Source: Chalara sp. BL73
Lineage: Eukaryota; Ascomycota; Leotiomycetes; Helotiales
Reading direction: 5' to 3'
DNA length: 64,000 nucleotides
Assembly: GCA_918026815.1 (NCBI GenBank)
Contig: CAKJVC010000106.1
Span: 124,001-188,000 of the forward strand
In this document: positions 1 through 9,720 of the stretch, piece after piece
Numbering within the stretch: position 1 is the first letter of the stretch
Layout: every line of letters begins with the position of its first letter
Made by a program: the position numbers and the translations under genes
Notes under the pieces: model-generated
What the model was told of the DNA's origin: nothing
The model's database searches: none
The model's input: the letters and a program-made list of their open reading frames with translations, nothing else

Positions 1-3000
1 TAATATTAGCTGTGTTTTTGCTGCAGTTTACTAATTTTTTTAAATTTATTATGCTTTTTTTAAGTGTTTGTTTAGCAGTTGTATTAAAGTTAATACTAAA
101 GCAAATTATTAGCTTTTCTAGGCTTATTATGCTTTTTTTAATAAATGCTTGCTTTATTTTTTTATTCAAAGTTTTTTTTAAAGTTTTAAGCCGTTTTTTA
201 AAAAGCAAAGCCGGATTTGTTAGCGATAGCAGTTTTTTTAAAGTAAATTTTTTAAGAATCGATTTTTAAGTTATAAGTTTTGCTAGCGAACTTTTATAAC
301 TGTAGCTAAGTCTAGTTAGCGTATTTGCTACTGTAAGTTTTAATTTTTAAGCTTTTATAGCTTTTTGCTTTAAGTTAGCTTTTTTCGGCTTTTTAAGCTT
401 GTTTTTAAAAAAACTTTTTTAAAAACGTACTATTTTTAGCTGTAATATTTTAACTATATTGTGCTTCGTTTGTTTTTAAAGTTTTTTTTGTAGCGTAAAA
501 AGCTTAAAGTTATATAATGTTTAACGTTTCGCTTTTTTAGTAAATAGCTTAACTTTTACAAGCTTTATTTCGGCTTTTTTTATAATAAAGTTTTGCACTT
601 AAACATTTGTTTTATTATTTAGCTTTGTTTTTGTTAGTATATCGCTAGTTTTACAAACGTAAATTTTAATATTGTTAACTACGCTTTTTTTTTTAGCTTA
701 AGCTTTTTTTATTTTAAATTAAGCTTTTTTTTTTAAAGCTCGTTTTTTATTTTTAAAAATGTAGCTAAATTTAGTATTAATAGTTCGTGCTATAATTTAG
801 TTTTAGCGCGGAAAGTCGTTGCTAAACTGTATAAGTATTAAAGTTTTTTCGGCTTTTTAAAGTTTTAAGCAAATATAATAATTTTTATTAAACTTATAAA
901 TAACGTTTAAACTAATAAATTTCGTGTAGTTATAATACTAGTTTATATATTTATAAAGCTTTTAAAGTTTTATATTACTTAATTGCTAATTTTTGTACTA
1001 TTTACAAATATTATTATTTCGAAACTTTTTTTTTTTTAAAAAATTTTTGTAATTTATTTTATATTTTTTAGTATAATTCTTTTTTAAATAGTTGAAATTA
1101 GTTATTCGAGCTTTTTGCTAAGTTCGTTTTGTAACAATTTGCAAAATTCGTAAACGTTTTAAACTTTTTATAATGTTGTTTATTTTTTAGTTTGTAACTG
1201 AACAGTTTTTTAAAAATTTCTTTTTAATAAAAAACAATACAGCTTTGTTACGTTTTTCTAGTTTTAACGTCGAAAATGCCGAAAATACCGAGCGAGTTTT
1301 TTTAAACACAAATAAAATGCTTATTTTTAAGCTATTAAACTTTGTAAGCAGTTTTTTTATTTTTTGTTTTTGTACTAAATTTTTTTTTTTTTTTAATACT
1401 GCATATTCGTTTTTAACGTACTTATAAACTTTTTTGTAAAGTTTAATGCTTTCAGTATTTAGTTTTTTTAGTTTTGCTGCATATTTAAAAGCTTTTACGC
1501 GCAGCTTATAAAGCAGTTTATATAAAAACTTAAACGTTAGTATTTTGTTTGTAATAACTTTTTTTTTTAAGTATTTTAATTTTATTTAATTGAATTTTTT
1601 GCAATAAAAGTATATTTGCTTTTATGTTACGTAACTTTAATTATTAATAGTTTTGAAATTTTTAACGTATTTGTCGAAATATACAATAATATATAAAAGT
1701 TGCTTCGAATTTTTGTACTAATACTTTTTTAACAGTTTTTGTTAAAAAGCTTTTTACGTTACAGTTAAGTTATTATATTTGTTTAGCTGTTTAATTTTTT
1801 TTTTTAGTTGTACCGAAACGTACTTTGCTGCTTTTTTTTTCTTTTTTTTGTTATTTTAAATTTTATAACTTTTAAAGTTTTTGTTAAAAAACTTAAAGTA
1901 CGCAGTAATTTTTTTGTTACTAAAAAAAAAACTGCTATATTTTCTAAGTACCGGCATAAGTTAAAAGTAAGCACGGTTATATATTCGGCTCGAGCTTGTA
2001 AAAGCAACCGATTGCTTTTTAAGCTTTTTATGCTTGTGTATTTTGTCGAAAAATAAGCTTAAAATAAAATTTTTAAATGTTACTTTAAGCTTTTTAACTG
2101 TAAATACAGACTTTAGTGCAAATATAAAAAATATTGTATGTAGTGTAAGTGCTGTAACGTTAGTAATAAGCAAAAAGTTGTTTTGTTGAAAAACTTTTAA
2201 GCGTAAAAAAAAAAGTTAATGTAATTAGTTGTTGTTATTAAAGCAATTTATATACTTAATAGTACGTAGAAATAGCAGTACGAAAAGCTTTTTGTACTAA
2301 GTTTTTGTAACGTTTAAACTTTAATAACGTTTACTGTTTTGCTCGAAAATTTAAAGCTTTTTTAGTAAAACTTTTATGCTAAAACTTTTTTAACGGAACT
2401 TTTTTATGCCGTTAATTAGCGTATAGCCTAGTTTATGCCGAAGTTTTGTAGCTTTTTGCTTTTTAGTGTAATTTTAATTATTATACTGAATTTCGGTATT
2501 TTTGAGCTTTTTACTTTTTAAGCGTTGTTTAAGCGCTTAGCTTTAGCGTTTGCACGCTAACTTTCAGTTTTAAAATATTGTCCAGAAAAGTCGCTTGCTA
2601 GCAGAGATTACTAACTAAATAAGTTTCTGTAAGCTGTTGTAATGCTTTTTAAACTTTATGCTGCTTTATAAAAGCTTGTAGCGTTTTTCCTTGTATTACA
2701 AAAGTATCGCTGTAGTGCTTTTTATCGAGTAGTCCGTTAGCGAAGCATATTTGAGGAAAAAAAGGAAAAAGCTGGTGTTTCTTTTTTTGTTTTTCTCGCA
2801 CCGCATATCGCGTTTATAAGCTTTGCTGTTGCTACAGAAAGTGCTTGATCCTTTGCGTAAGTCACTAAAAATACATATAGCGAGAAACATGCTGAAAGCA
2901 AAAACAGCAACAGGATTTAGCACAAAACTTATAAGTATAATAGCGGTGGCTGTAGCATACTAGAAAAAGCACCGGCGAGCCTAAGTTCTATATAATAAAT

Positions 3001-3184
3001 AAACGTTAATAGCTTATAGTAGTGTAAATATAAAAAGGTGGAAAAGTGTGTAGTATTAATAATGATGCGCTTCTCTACCGGAAGCGCAGGTTATATACAA
3101 CTCATGCTCCTCAGGTCACATGACTGACCACTCATGAGTATCACGTGATAGAGTGTGAAAGGAAAGAAAATCGTCCCCACCACA
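1..3184 (-). mobile_element. Ty3/gypsy retrotransposon relic, 5' part, truncated by the window edge
   Basis: This AT-rich block is the reverse-strand counterpart of the gypsy element at 35865-39300: LTR, leader, and the stretch before the protease match in order. The minus-strand reading at 2696-2923 (a Ser/Lys/Arg-rich peptide after the LTR) recurs at 36078-36302 on the plus strand. The plus-strand reading 12-269 is only the antisense of the pre-protease region. No frame is open for long, and the sequence is dominated by TA, AA and TT steps as expected after RIP. This copy lacks the 227-bp insertion present in the other gypsy copy; the empty site is GTAAG at 1344-1348. The rest of the element lies left of the window. 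Confidence 0.8.
2876..3184 (-). repeat. 5' LTR of the reverse gypsy relic (309 bp)
   Basis: Reading the minus strand, it starts TGTGGTGGGGACGATTTTC at 3184 and ends near 2876. It aligns with the 310-bp LTRs at 26748-27057, 35865-36174 and 46379-46688. The terminal CA has become TA here (CGCTATA instead of CGCTACA), a RIP-type change. It keeps more G and C than the internal region. Confidence 0.85.
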
Positions 3185-4385
3185 ATATAACAGCTTTTTT
3201 TTTTTTTTCGAATTTTATTAAACGTGTTTAACAAAAAACTAAACAATTCGACATAAATTACGTTAGCAAAATAAAACAGCCGGTAAAAACTTTAAACTAA
3301 AATATATAAAAAAAACTAGTTCGAACTGTTAAAATTGTATTTTATAAAAAAAAAATCGTTTTTGTAATAAAAAAAACAATTAAAAAGTATACTTAAATTG
3401 TTTTAATACTACAAAAATAGTATACTTTTTAAAAATAAAACGACAAAAAAAAACAAATATACAATAACGTTTATTAAAGCGTTATTTATACTACGAATTT
3501 GTATCGATTTTATAAATAAAAAATTTATAAAAAAGTTTGCAACTATAAAAAACAAATAAATAAACTTACGGTTTAAATACTTTTAAACACGTTTATATAT
3601 ACGTTGTTAAAACTTAAAAAAACTAACTATTTTTAAAATGCAAAAATACATAAAAGTTAAAAACACGTAAATTAAGCTAAAAAAAGCTTTAACAACGAAT
3701 TGTTGCGAACGATTTAGTTATAACCGCATTTTTTACAAAAAAACATTTGTTTAATTATTTGTTTAACAAACTTTTAAAAAACTACGAAATTACTTGTAAC
3801 GTTATTAACGTTTAATTAAACTTTTTAACTTAAAACAAACTATATATTTTCAACAAGCGTTAAAACTAGTTAAATACAAAAAAAAAACAATTACAATACT
3901 TGCAATTTAATATATTACGAACTGTAAAACAAAAGTTTTAAAACTGTAATATTTTAAGTTTTGTAGTAAAAGTTTTAAATCGAAAATTTTAAAATACTAA
4001 CTTTGCAATAGCTGCAATTACCGATTTTTTAATTGCAAATAAAAAAAAGTTGTTTAAAATATTATTTGCAAAAAACAGCAAATTTAATATTAGCGCTAAA
4101 ACTAACAAAGCAATTAAACGTTTAAATACAAATACTCGAAAAAAAGTTACTATAAAACTAAGTTAAACTTAAAAACGTTATTGTTAAACTTCGACTTAAA
4201 AAAGTTTATTTACAGTTTAAACAACAAAAAAACAACAGCAATTTTTTTTAAAAAACGCTCGTAAAATTTTTTATTTTTAATAAGCTTTAAATTTCGAAGC
4301 TTTTTTTTATATAACTAACTAATTTTATTTTTTTAAGCGTTTTTTAATTAAAATACTGAAACGCAAAATAAAAGTTAAAGACAAC
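3185..4385. other. AT-rich, RIP-like DNA without recognisable gene
   Basis: About 1.2 kb of A/T homopolymer-rich sequence with stops in all frames. I could not match it to the gypsy, Copia or LINE families elsewhere in the window. It is probably another transposon decayed beyond recognition by eye. Confidence 0.5.
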
Positions 4386-4740
4386 ACAACAACAATTTTC
4401 AACCCCCCCTATTTTGTTCAAAACACGTCTGCAATACTTGAAGAACTAGCTTACTAGCCTATTCCTCCCAGCAATAGCTGTCACGATCATGGATCATGTG
4501 ACCTATATGGGCTTGGCGACCCCTCATTTCTATCATGGTCGCGCACAACGATTGCCTTTCCTCCTTAGTTTAGTATTCTCGTAATAGAACCACCTTACTA
4601 GCCGCTTTACCAGGCCAAAGGATCTGGATACGTGACAATAGCCAGCTCGACGCGTGGTGCGCGTAGAAAACGCTTTGTTGTGGTCGATATGTCGAGCGCG
4701 TCCGACCCCTTTTCCGAGGCGCCCGCTTCTAGCCCACCTT
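4386..4740 (+). mobile_element. LINE fragment, 5' end (5'UTR and first codons of ORF1)
   Basis: This matches the 5' end of the LINE copies at 8036 and 13942 (ACAACAACAATTTTCAACC, then the shared leader, then ATG TCG AGC at about 4690). It stops inside ORF1 after the SSPPS region, where it abuts an inverted LINE 3' end. It carries an extra 164 bp (4478-4641) in the 5'UTR, bounded by CAATAG direct repeats, that both other copies lack. The sequence is little affected by RIP. Confidence 0.85.
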
Positions 4741-5184
4741 CAATTATTATTATTATTATTCCTTTTAACGTGCTGTATCAGTCGAGGACTATGTAGCACG
4801 GCTAGCGCTTAGGCGCTAGCGTTCTTATCTAGTTTATTTACAAGTAATAGTAGTAGTTAATCTATTCTAGTAAGTGTTGAAAGTCTAGCTCTAGTTGTAG
4901 CAAAACAAATGAAAATCGCAAAAATTATAACGATCGTTTAATTTTCTCCTTCTAGCTCTTTTAGCTTTTTTAGCTTTCGCTCTCGCTCTAGCTTATTCAG
5001 GTGATTCCGTCTAGTACAGACGCTAGTCGCTTTGAAGAACGCTAGCGTTTTTTCAATGCCGATAGTTGTATGCAGTAGTAAAGCTATTGTAAGCTTGTTT
5101 TTTCCAAAGTCGTTTTTGAGCTTTGATTTAGCTAAAACTAGTTTAGGATCGTTACAGCTAAGTAGCAAATACTGAGCTGTTTTC
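4741..5184 (-). mobile_element. LINE fragment, 3' end (inverted), interrupted by a Copia LTR
   Basis: Reading the minus strand from 5184, the last part of ORF2 (motif HLLLSC-type changed to YLLLSC, then NDPKLVLA) continues to the ORF2 end, the 3'UTR palindrome and the (AAT)n tail, which appears on the plus strand as (ATT)n at 4743-4760. The 5' side is cut by the Copia C LTR at 5185. Substitutions such as E/R to K relative to the intact copy fit G-to-A changes. Confidence 0.85.
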
Positions 5185-5555
5185 TGTTGAATAAGTAAGT
5201 ACGTGATAATAGAAGCTAATAGTAATAGCAATTAGAATTCGCTAATAAAAAGCTGTATTGACTTTGACTTGATTAAACTTGACTTGTTTTAAATTGACTT
5301 GTTTTATTTACAAAAAAGCGGACAGGCTTATTTATACCCTATTATGCTTTACTAGCGTAAGTTATAGCTTACGCGTTTTTAGAATTGATTTTTAATAAAA
5401 AGAATCGAAAAGATTTAAATCGAAAAGATTTGTAATAGCGTAGCAACATATAACTTATGTGGCCAATATGACTTATGTAGCCAATATGACTTATGTGGCG
5501 AGTATAGATACTATCATTTAATATTACGTAATGTTGGATTACGTAATAATCAACA
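5185..5555 (-). repeat. Copia C 3' LTR (371 bp), RIP-mutated
   Basis: Ends are TGTTG...CAACA. It aligns along its length with the better preserved solo LTR at 15071-15433. The three tandem ATGACTCAT sites of that copy are ATGACTTAT-like here or otherwise degenerate, and TGAGTCA has become TAAGTTA, all C-to-T or G-to-A. Directly to the right lies the end of Copia pol, so this is the 3' LTR of a minus-strand element. Confidence 0.88.
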
Positions 5556-8035
5556 CGTCTTTTTAATAGTAACTTGTATCAAAGTCGGAAATTGTGCTAA
5601 GCTAATTTAGCCAGTAAAACTAGCTATTTGACCAAAATCAAAATTGTACTAAAGTAGCTTAAGCTTTTATAGTAGCTTTTAGTGCTAGTAAGTCTAGTTG
5701 TACTAAAAAAGCTTGAAATTTGATTTTTTCGAGAGCTTTAGTCAATTTATCGGCTTTTTGATCGTTTGTAGAAATATAATATAAATCTATTATTCTTTTA
5801 TTAATCAAGTCGCGTATATAGTGAAATTTGACCGCAATATGCTTAGTACGTTCGTGAAAGACCGGATTTTTGGCTAATAATAGCGCACCGTTATTGTCGA
5901 TATATAAAAGAAATCGATCTTGTTTATAATAGCTTAATTCTAGTAATAAGCTTTTTATATAAACAGCTTTTTTTGCAGCCGTATTTATAGCAATATATTC
6001 GGCTTCCGTAGTCGATTGTGCTATAATAGATTTTAATTTTGATTTCCAGGAAATAAGTCCGTTAGCTAAATAGAATATTTAGCCAAACGTCGATTTTGCT
6101 TTTGCTAAATTACCGGCGTAATCGGAATCGCAATAGCTACTAGTATACGAGCTAGTGTTGCTATAAGTAATGCTATAATTTATAGTAGATTTTAAATAGC
6201 GTAATACGCGCTTTGCGGCTGTAATATGCTTTGTACTAAAATTCGATGCAAATCTAAATAATTTAATAACAGCAAATACTATATTAGGCCGCGTTTTTAA
6301 AGTAATGTATAATAGCGAGCTTATTATCGATTGAAATAGCTTTGTTTGATTTGTATTAGCCGTAGTATTATTAGGCTCTAGTTTTGCTTTCGCGTCGAAA
6401 AGCGTAATAGCCGATTTAGCTTGTAATAGCCCGAATTTGTCTAGCACTTTTTGTATGTAATTCGACTGATTTAGCTTAAGCGTATTGCTATTAAAATTAC
6501 GTACGACGTCGATTTTTAAATAGTTTTTAATAAATTTTAAGTTTTTGATTTTAAAGTACTTTTTCAAGTTTTTTATAAAATTATTAATAACTTTTGTATT
6601 AAGTTCTATAACAGCAATGTCGTCGACGTAAACGCATAAAATTACATTTGTATTTTTATTGATAAAAATACAATTGTCGGTTTGTAGCACTTCGAAGCTT
6701 AGTTTAATTAAAGCTTTTTTTAAAGTATTTTGCTAAATTCTAGCTGATTGTTTTAAGCCGTACAAAGCTTTATTAAGTTTTAGTACGTAATTAAAATTTT
6801 TATCGTCGACAAATTTTTCCGGTTGTTGTAAGCATAAAAAAGAATTTATTGTACTTTGCGTAAATGCCAATATAGCGTCGATTTTGTAAATCAACTAATT
6901 ATTAATAATTGCTAGCGCAAATAGCAATTTTTACGACATTTGCTTAATAACTCCGGCAAAAGTTTTTAAGTAGTTTAAACTATAAAGTTGTTTAAAGCTT
7001 TTTGCTACATATCGAGCTTTAAAAGCAATATTTTTTAAATTCGTGCTATTGTTCGGATTTTTGATTTTATAAATTTATTTAGTTTTTAAAAGTTTTACGC
7101 TTTTAAAGCACGTGACTAAATTCTAGGTATTATTAAATTTTAGTAAATTTAATTTGCTACGTATAGCGTCGAGCTATTGTTTTTTGTAATTAGCATTAAT
7201 AGCTTCGATATAGTTTTCAGGTTTTTAAAATGCTGTACTAACTATTTTAGTACTCGACGTTTTTTTATTTAAAGAATCGATAAAAAAACTAGACGCTAGC
7301 GCATATAGCTGTAATTCCGACGATTTTGTATTATCGATATTTTGATCGATATTTTAATTAATATTGTAATTGATTTCTTAATTAAAATTTATTAACATTA
7401 CGTTTTAAGCTGATTTAAGTGCAAAAACTAAGTTTTGTGCTTTAGTTTTGCTTAGTTCAATTTCCGTAACTAGCATAGTATTTACTTCAGCTAGTTTTCG
7501 AAATTAAAACCGCGTTTGTTTGTAAAAATCAAAGCTTAATTCGTTAATGTCGTTTAAATTACGTGATTTGACTAATTTAACCGGATAGTCGTTAAAGCTA
7601 GAATTTTCGATCAAGTCGAAAAAATCATTTTTAGCTAAATTAGACTTTTTTTTATAGAATTGGCTTTTTAGAATTTTAACGTTCTTTAAAATCGTAATTC
7701 GATTAAAATTAAGCATATAAATTAAATAGCTATTTAAAGATTCGTAGCCGATTAGAATTTTTTTATTAGTTTTATTAGCTAGTTTATTGTTTCGCTTTTT
7801 ATTAAGCAAATAAGTTAATAAATTTATTACTTTAAAATAGCTAATATTAAGCTGAAACTTAGTAAAAACTTCGTACGGAGTTTTGCCGACAATAGCATTA
7901 TAGCTCCGATTTTTGATGTGTGCAATAGTTTTTAATAAAATCGACTATAGCTTTAGCAGTATTTGCATGTCGTAACAAAAACAAATAATACGTTTTATAA
8001 TAAAACGATTTAATCGTTTCGCTATGCTATTTTGT
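5556..8035 (-). pseudogene. Copia C pol remnant (integrase, reverse transcriptase, RNase H)
   Basis: On the minus strand, from right to left, the relic shows the integrase core segment around NSIAKRLNR (a decayed form of the Copia QNG-AER motif) near 8000, the integrase C-terminal and linker region (7504-7809, LIGYES), the reverse transcriptase with YVDD near 6630, and RNase H with TEAEY near 6000, ending at KADKLTKAL near 5740. Many in-frame stops separate these blocks. The longest open stretch is 203 codons (6079-6690). The element's integrase continues for 21 bp beyond LINE copy 1, at 13921-13941, so LINE copy 1 was inserted into it. Its gag, protease and 5' LTR are missing. Confidence 0.88.
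8024..8035. repeat. Target-site duplication, left, of LINE copy 1
   Basis: ATGCTATTTTGT occurs here and again at 13909-13920, exactly flanking the LINE. It lies in Copia C integrase, whose reading continues directly after the right copy. Confidence 0.93.
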
Positions 8036-8176
8036 CGACAACAACAATTTTCAACCCCCTCTATTTTGTTCAAAACACGTCTCCAATACTTGAAGAACTA
8101 GCTCATTAGCCTATTCCTCCCAGCAATAGCTAGCTCGACGCGTGGTGCGCGTAGAAAACGCTTTGTTGTGGTCGAT

Positions 8177-9715
8177 ATGTCGAGCGCGTCTGACCCCTTT
8201 TTGGAGGCGCCCGCCTCTAGCCCACCCCCAAGTGATGCTGTCGACATGATCGATGTGCTTATCGAAACCTCTAGCTTAGAGCTACCAAATCAGCCTATTT
8301 GCAACAGTGCTATTAGGCCTATCGAGCTAGAACCTAGCTCCGACCCTATTGCTAGCAATCCTTTCGCGACGGAAAACTTTTCTGCCGCATTTGCCTCAGG
8401 CATTAACTCTCACCGCCCGAACCACAACCAGAACGGCAAGCGTACGGCTTTTAGTTTTTCCGCAGCCGACAACAACAACAACGCGAAACAAGCACGTTTT
8501 GCAACAACAACAACAACAACACAATCGGCACGCGAGCTAGTTCTACAAGCTCGTGATTTATTGATCCAAGCTAGCTTAGCTACGCAATCACGCGACGAGC
8601 AATCGAAGCTACTGGATTTGCTAGAGATTTTCAGAGAATACACAGAACAAGGAAAATTGCGTACGGCGTCTACAATCATCACGTCGCAAATCGCCAACCT
8701 AGAATCGGCCACGCGTCAAATTGAGACCAAAGCCAAAGCATTAGCTAAAGTACCGATAGCTACAAGACCTACAACTACAGCATCTACAGCTACAGCATCC
8801 AAATCGACACCGTCGTACGCGTCGATAGCTACGGCTAGCAATATGCCTTCAAATAAGCTTCAGGAATGGACCCTAGTTCAGCCTAAATCAAAGGCAAAAG
8901 TAGCTAATTTAGCTACTTCAAAAATTGAACCAAGCAAAACTAGGGTGCAAAGGCTAGTTTTGATCAGATCACCAGATGCAAACAACTTATTCTCGCCACT
9001 AGCATTACGGAATGCTTTCAACAACGCTTTCGCACAAAAAGGCGTAAAAGAGCCGGTAGTCAATACTATCACAAAATCACTTGGCCAAAATCTAGTAGTT
9101 ACTACGACTAGTCAATTTTCGGCACAATATCTACTCGACAAGCAAGCTATTTGGCAACACTTAGTATCGTACAAGCTAGCTCAAATCGACGAGCCTTGGC
9201 ACAAGGTTGTGCTACACAACATTCCTACAGCCGACTTCAATACGCCTAGCGGCATGGAGCTAGTGATCGATGAAATCAAGACTTTCAATAAAGGTCTACA
9301 ACCTATCGGAAAGCCGTATTGGCTGTCGTCAGCTGACAAGCGGGCCAATCAACGTGCGGGATCTATTGTTGTCGCATTTGCTACAGCCGACGAAGCTAGT
9401 CGAGCTATTCGACACCGGCTATTTGTAGCCGGCATCAGCGTACGCGTAGAGAAATTCTATGCTACAGCGCCAACTACGCAATGCGGCAAATGTCAGGCAT
9501 TCGGACATATCGACACACATTGCAAAAAATCAGCAAAATGCAAGCTTTGTAGCGAGGGCCACGTGACCAAGCAACACGCTTGTAATACGTGCAATACCGT
9601 CGGAGCCAAATGCATTCACTTAGTGCCGACATGCGCCAATTGCAAAGGCAATCATACAGCTGATGATCGAACATGCGAGGTTTTTACCTCAATTAAATCG
9701 ACTAAGCTAAACTAG
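8177..9715 (+). CDS. LINE ORF1, gag-like nucleic-acid-binding protein (512 aa)
   Basis: This would bind the element RNA and form the ribonucleoprotein needed for retrotransposition. I chose the first ATG at 8177 (ATG TCG AGC); the frame is open back to a GTG at 8168, which is not expected as a start in a fungus. The N-terminal third is Ser/Ala/Pro/Asn-rich with a Thr run. The middle resembles LINE ORF1 folded regions. Residues about 436-500 carry three cysteine/histidine knuckles: CGKCQAFGHIDTHC (CX2CX4HX4C), a second CX2C/H/C set, and CANCKGNHTADDRTC. The stop TAG at 9713 is followed after only CTAGT by the ORF2 ATG, suggesting termination-reinitiation for ORF2 translation. The related copy at 14077 is truncated. 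Confidence 0.92.
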   Translation: MSSASDPFLEAPASSPPPSDAVDMIDVLIETSSLELPNQPICNSAIRPIELEPSSDPIASNPFATENFSAAFASGINSHRPNHNQNGKRTAFSFSAADNNNNAKQARFATTTTTTQSARELVLQARDLLIQASLATQSRDEQSKLLDLLEIFREYTEQGKLRTASTIITSQIANLESATRQIETKAKALAKVPIATRPTTTASTATASKSTPSYASIATASNMPSNKLQEWTLVQPKSKAKVANLATSKIEPSKTRVQRLVLIRSPDANNLFSPLALRNAFNNAFAQKGVKEPVVNTITKSLGQNLVVTTTSQFSAQYLLDKQAIWQHLVSYKLAQIDEPWHKVVLHNIPTADFNTPSGMELVIDEIKTFNKGLQPIGKPYWLSSADKRANQRAGSIVVAFATADEASRAIRHRLFVAGISVRVEKFYATAPTTQCGKCQAFGHIDTHCKKSAKCKLCSEGHVTKQHACNTCNTVGAKCIHLVPTCANCKGNHTADDRTCEVFTSIKSTKLN

Positions 9716-9720
9716 CTAGT

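Noticed and set aside
12..2173. Several 60-100 codon Phe/Leu/Lys-rich ORFs in the AT-rich block
   Set aside because: Low-complexity readings of RIP-mutated gypsy DNA, several of them antisense to its coding strand.
8168..8176. GTG as the start of LINE ORF1
   Set aside because: Open in frame, but fungal translation should use the ATG nine bases later at 8177, which is also conserved in the other copies.
8349..8712. Overlapping plus and minus ORFs inside LINE ORF1
   Set aside because: Products of Thr/Asn/Gln-rich codon repeats read in other frames; no independent support.
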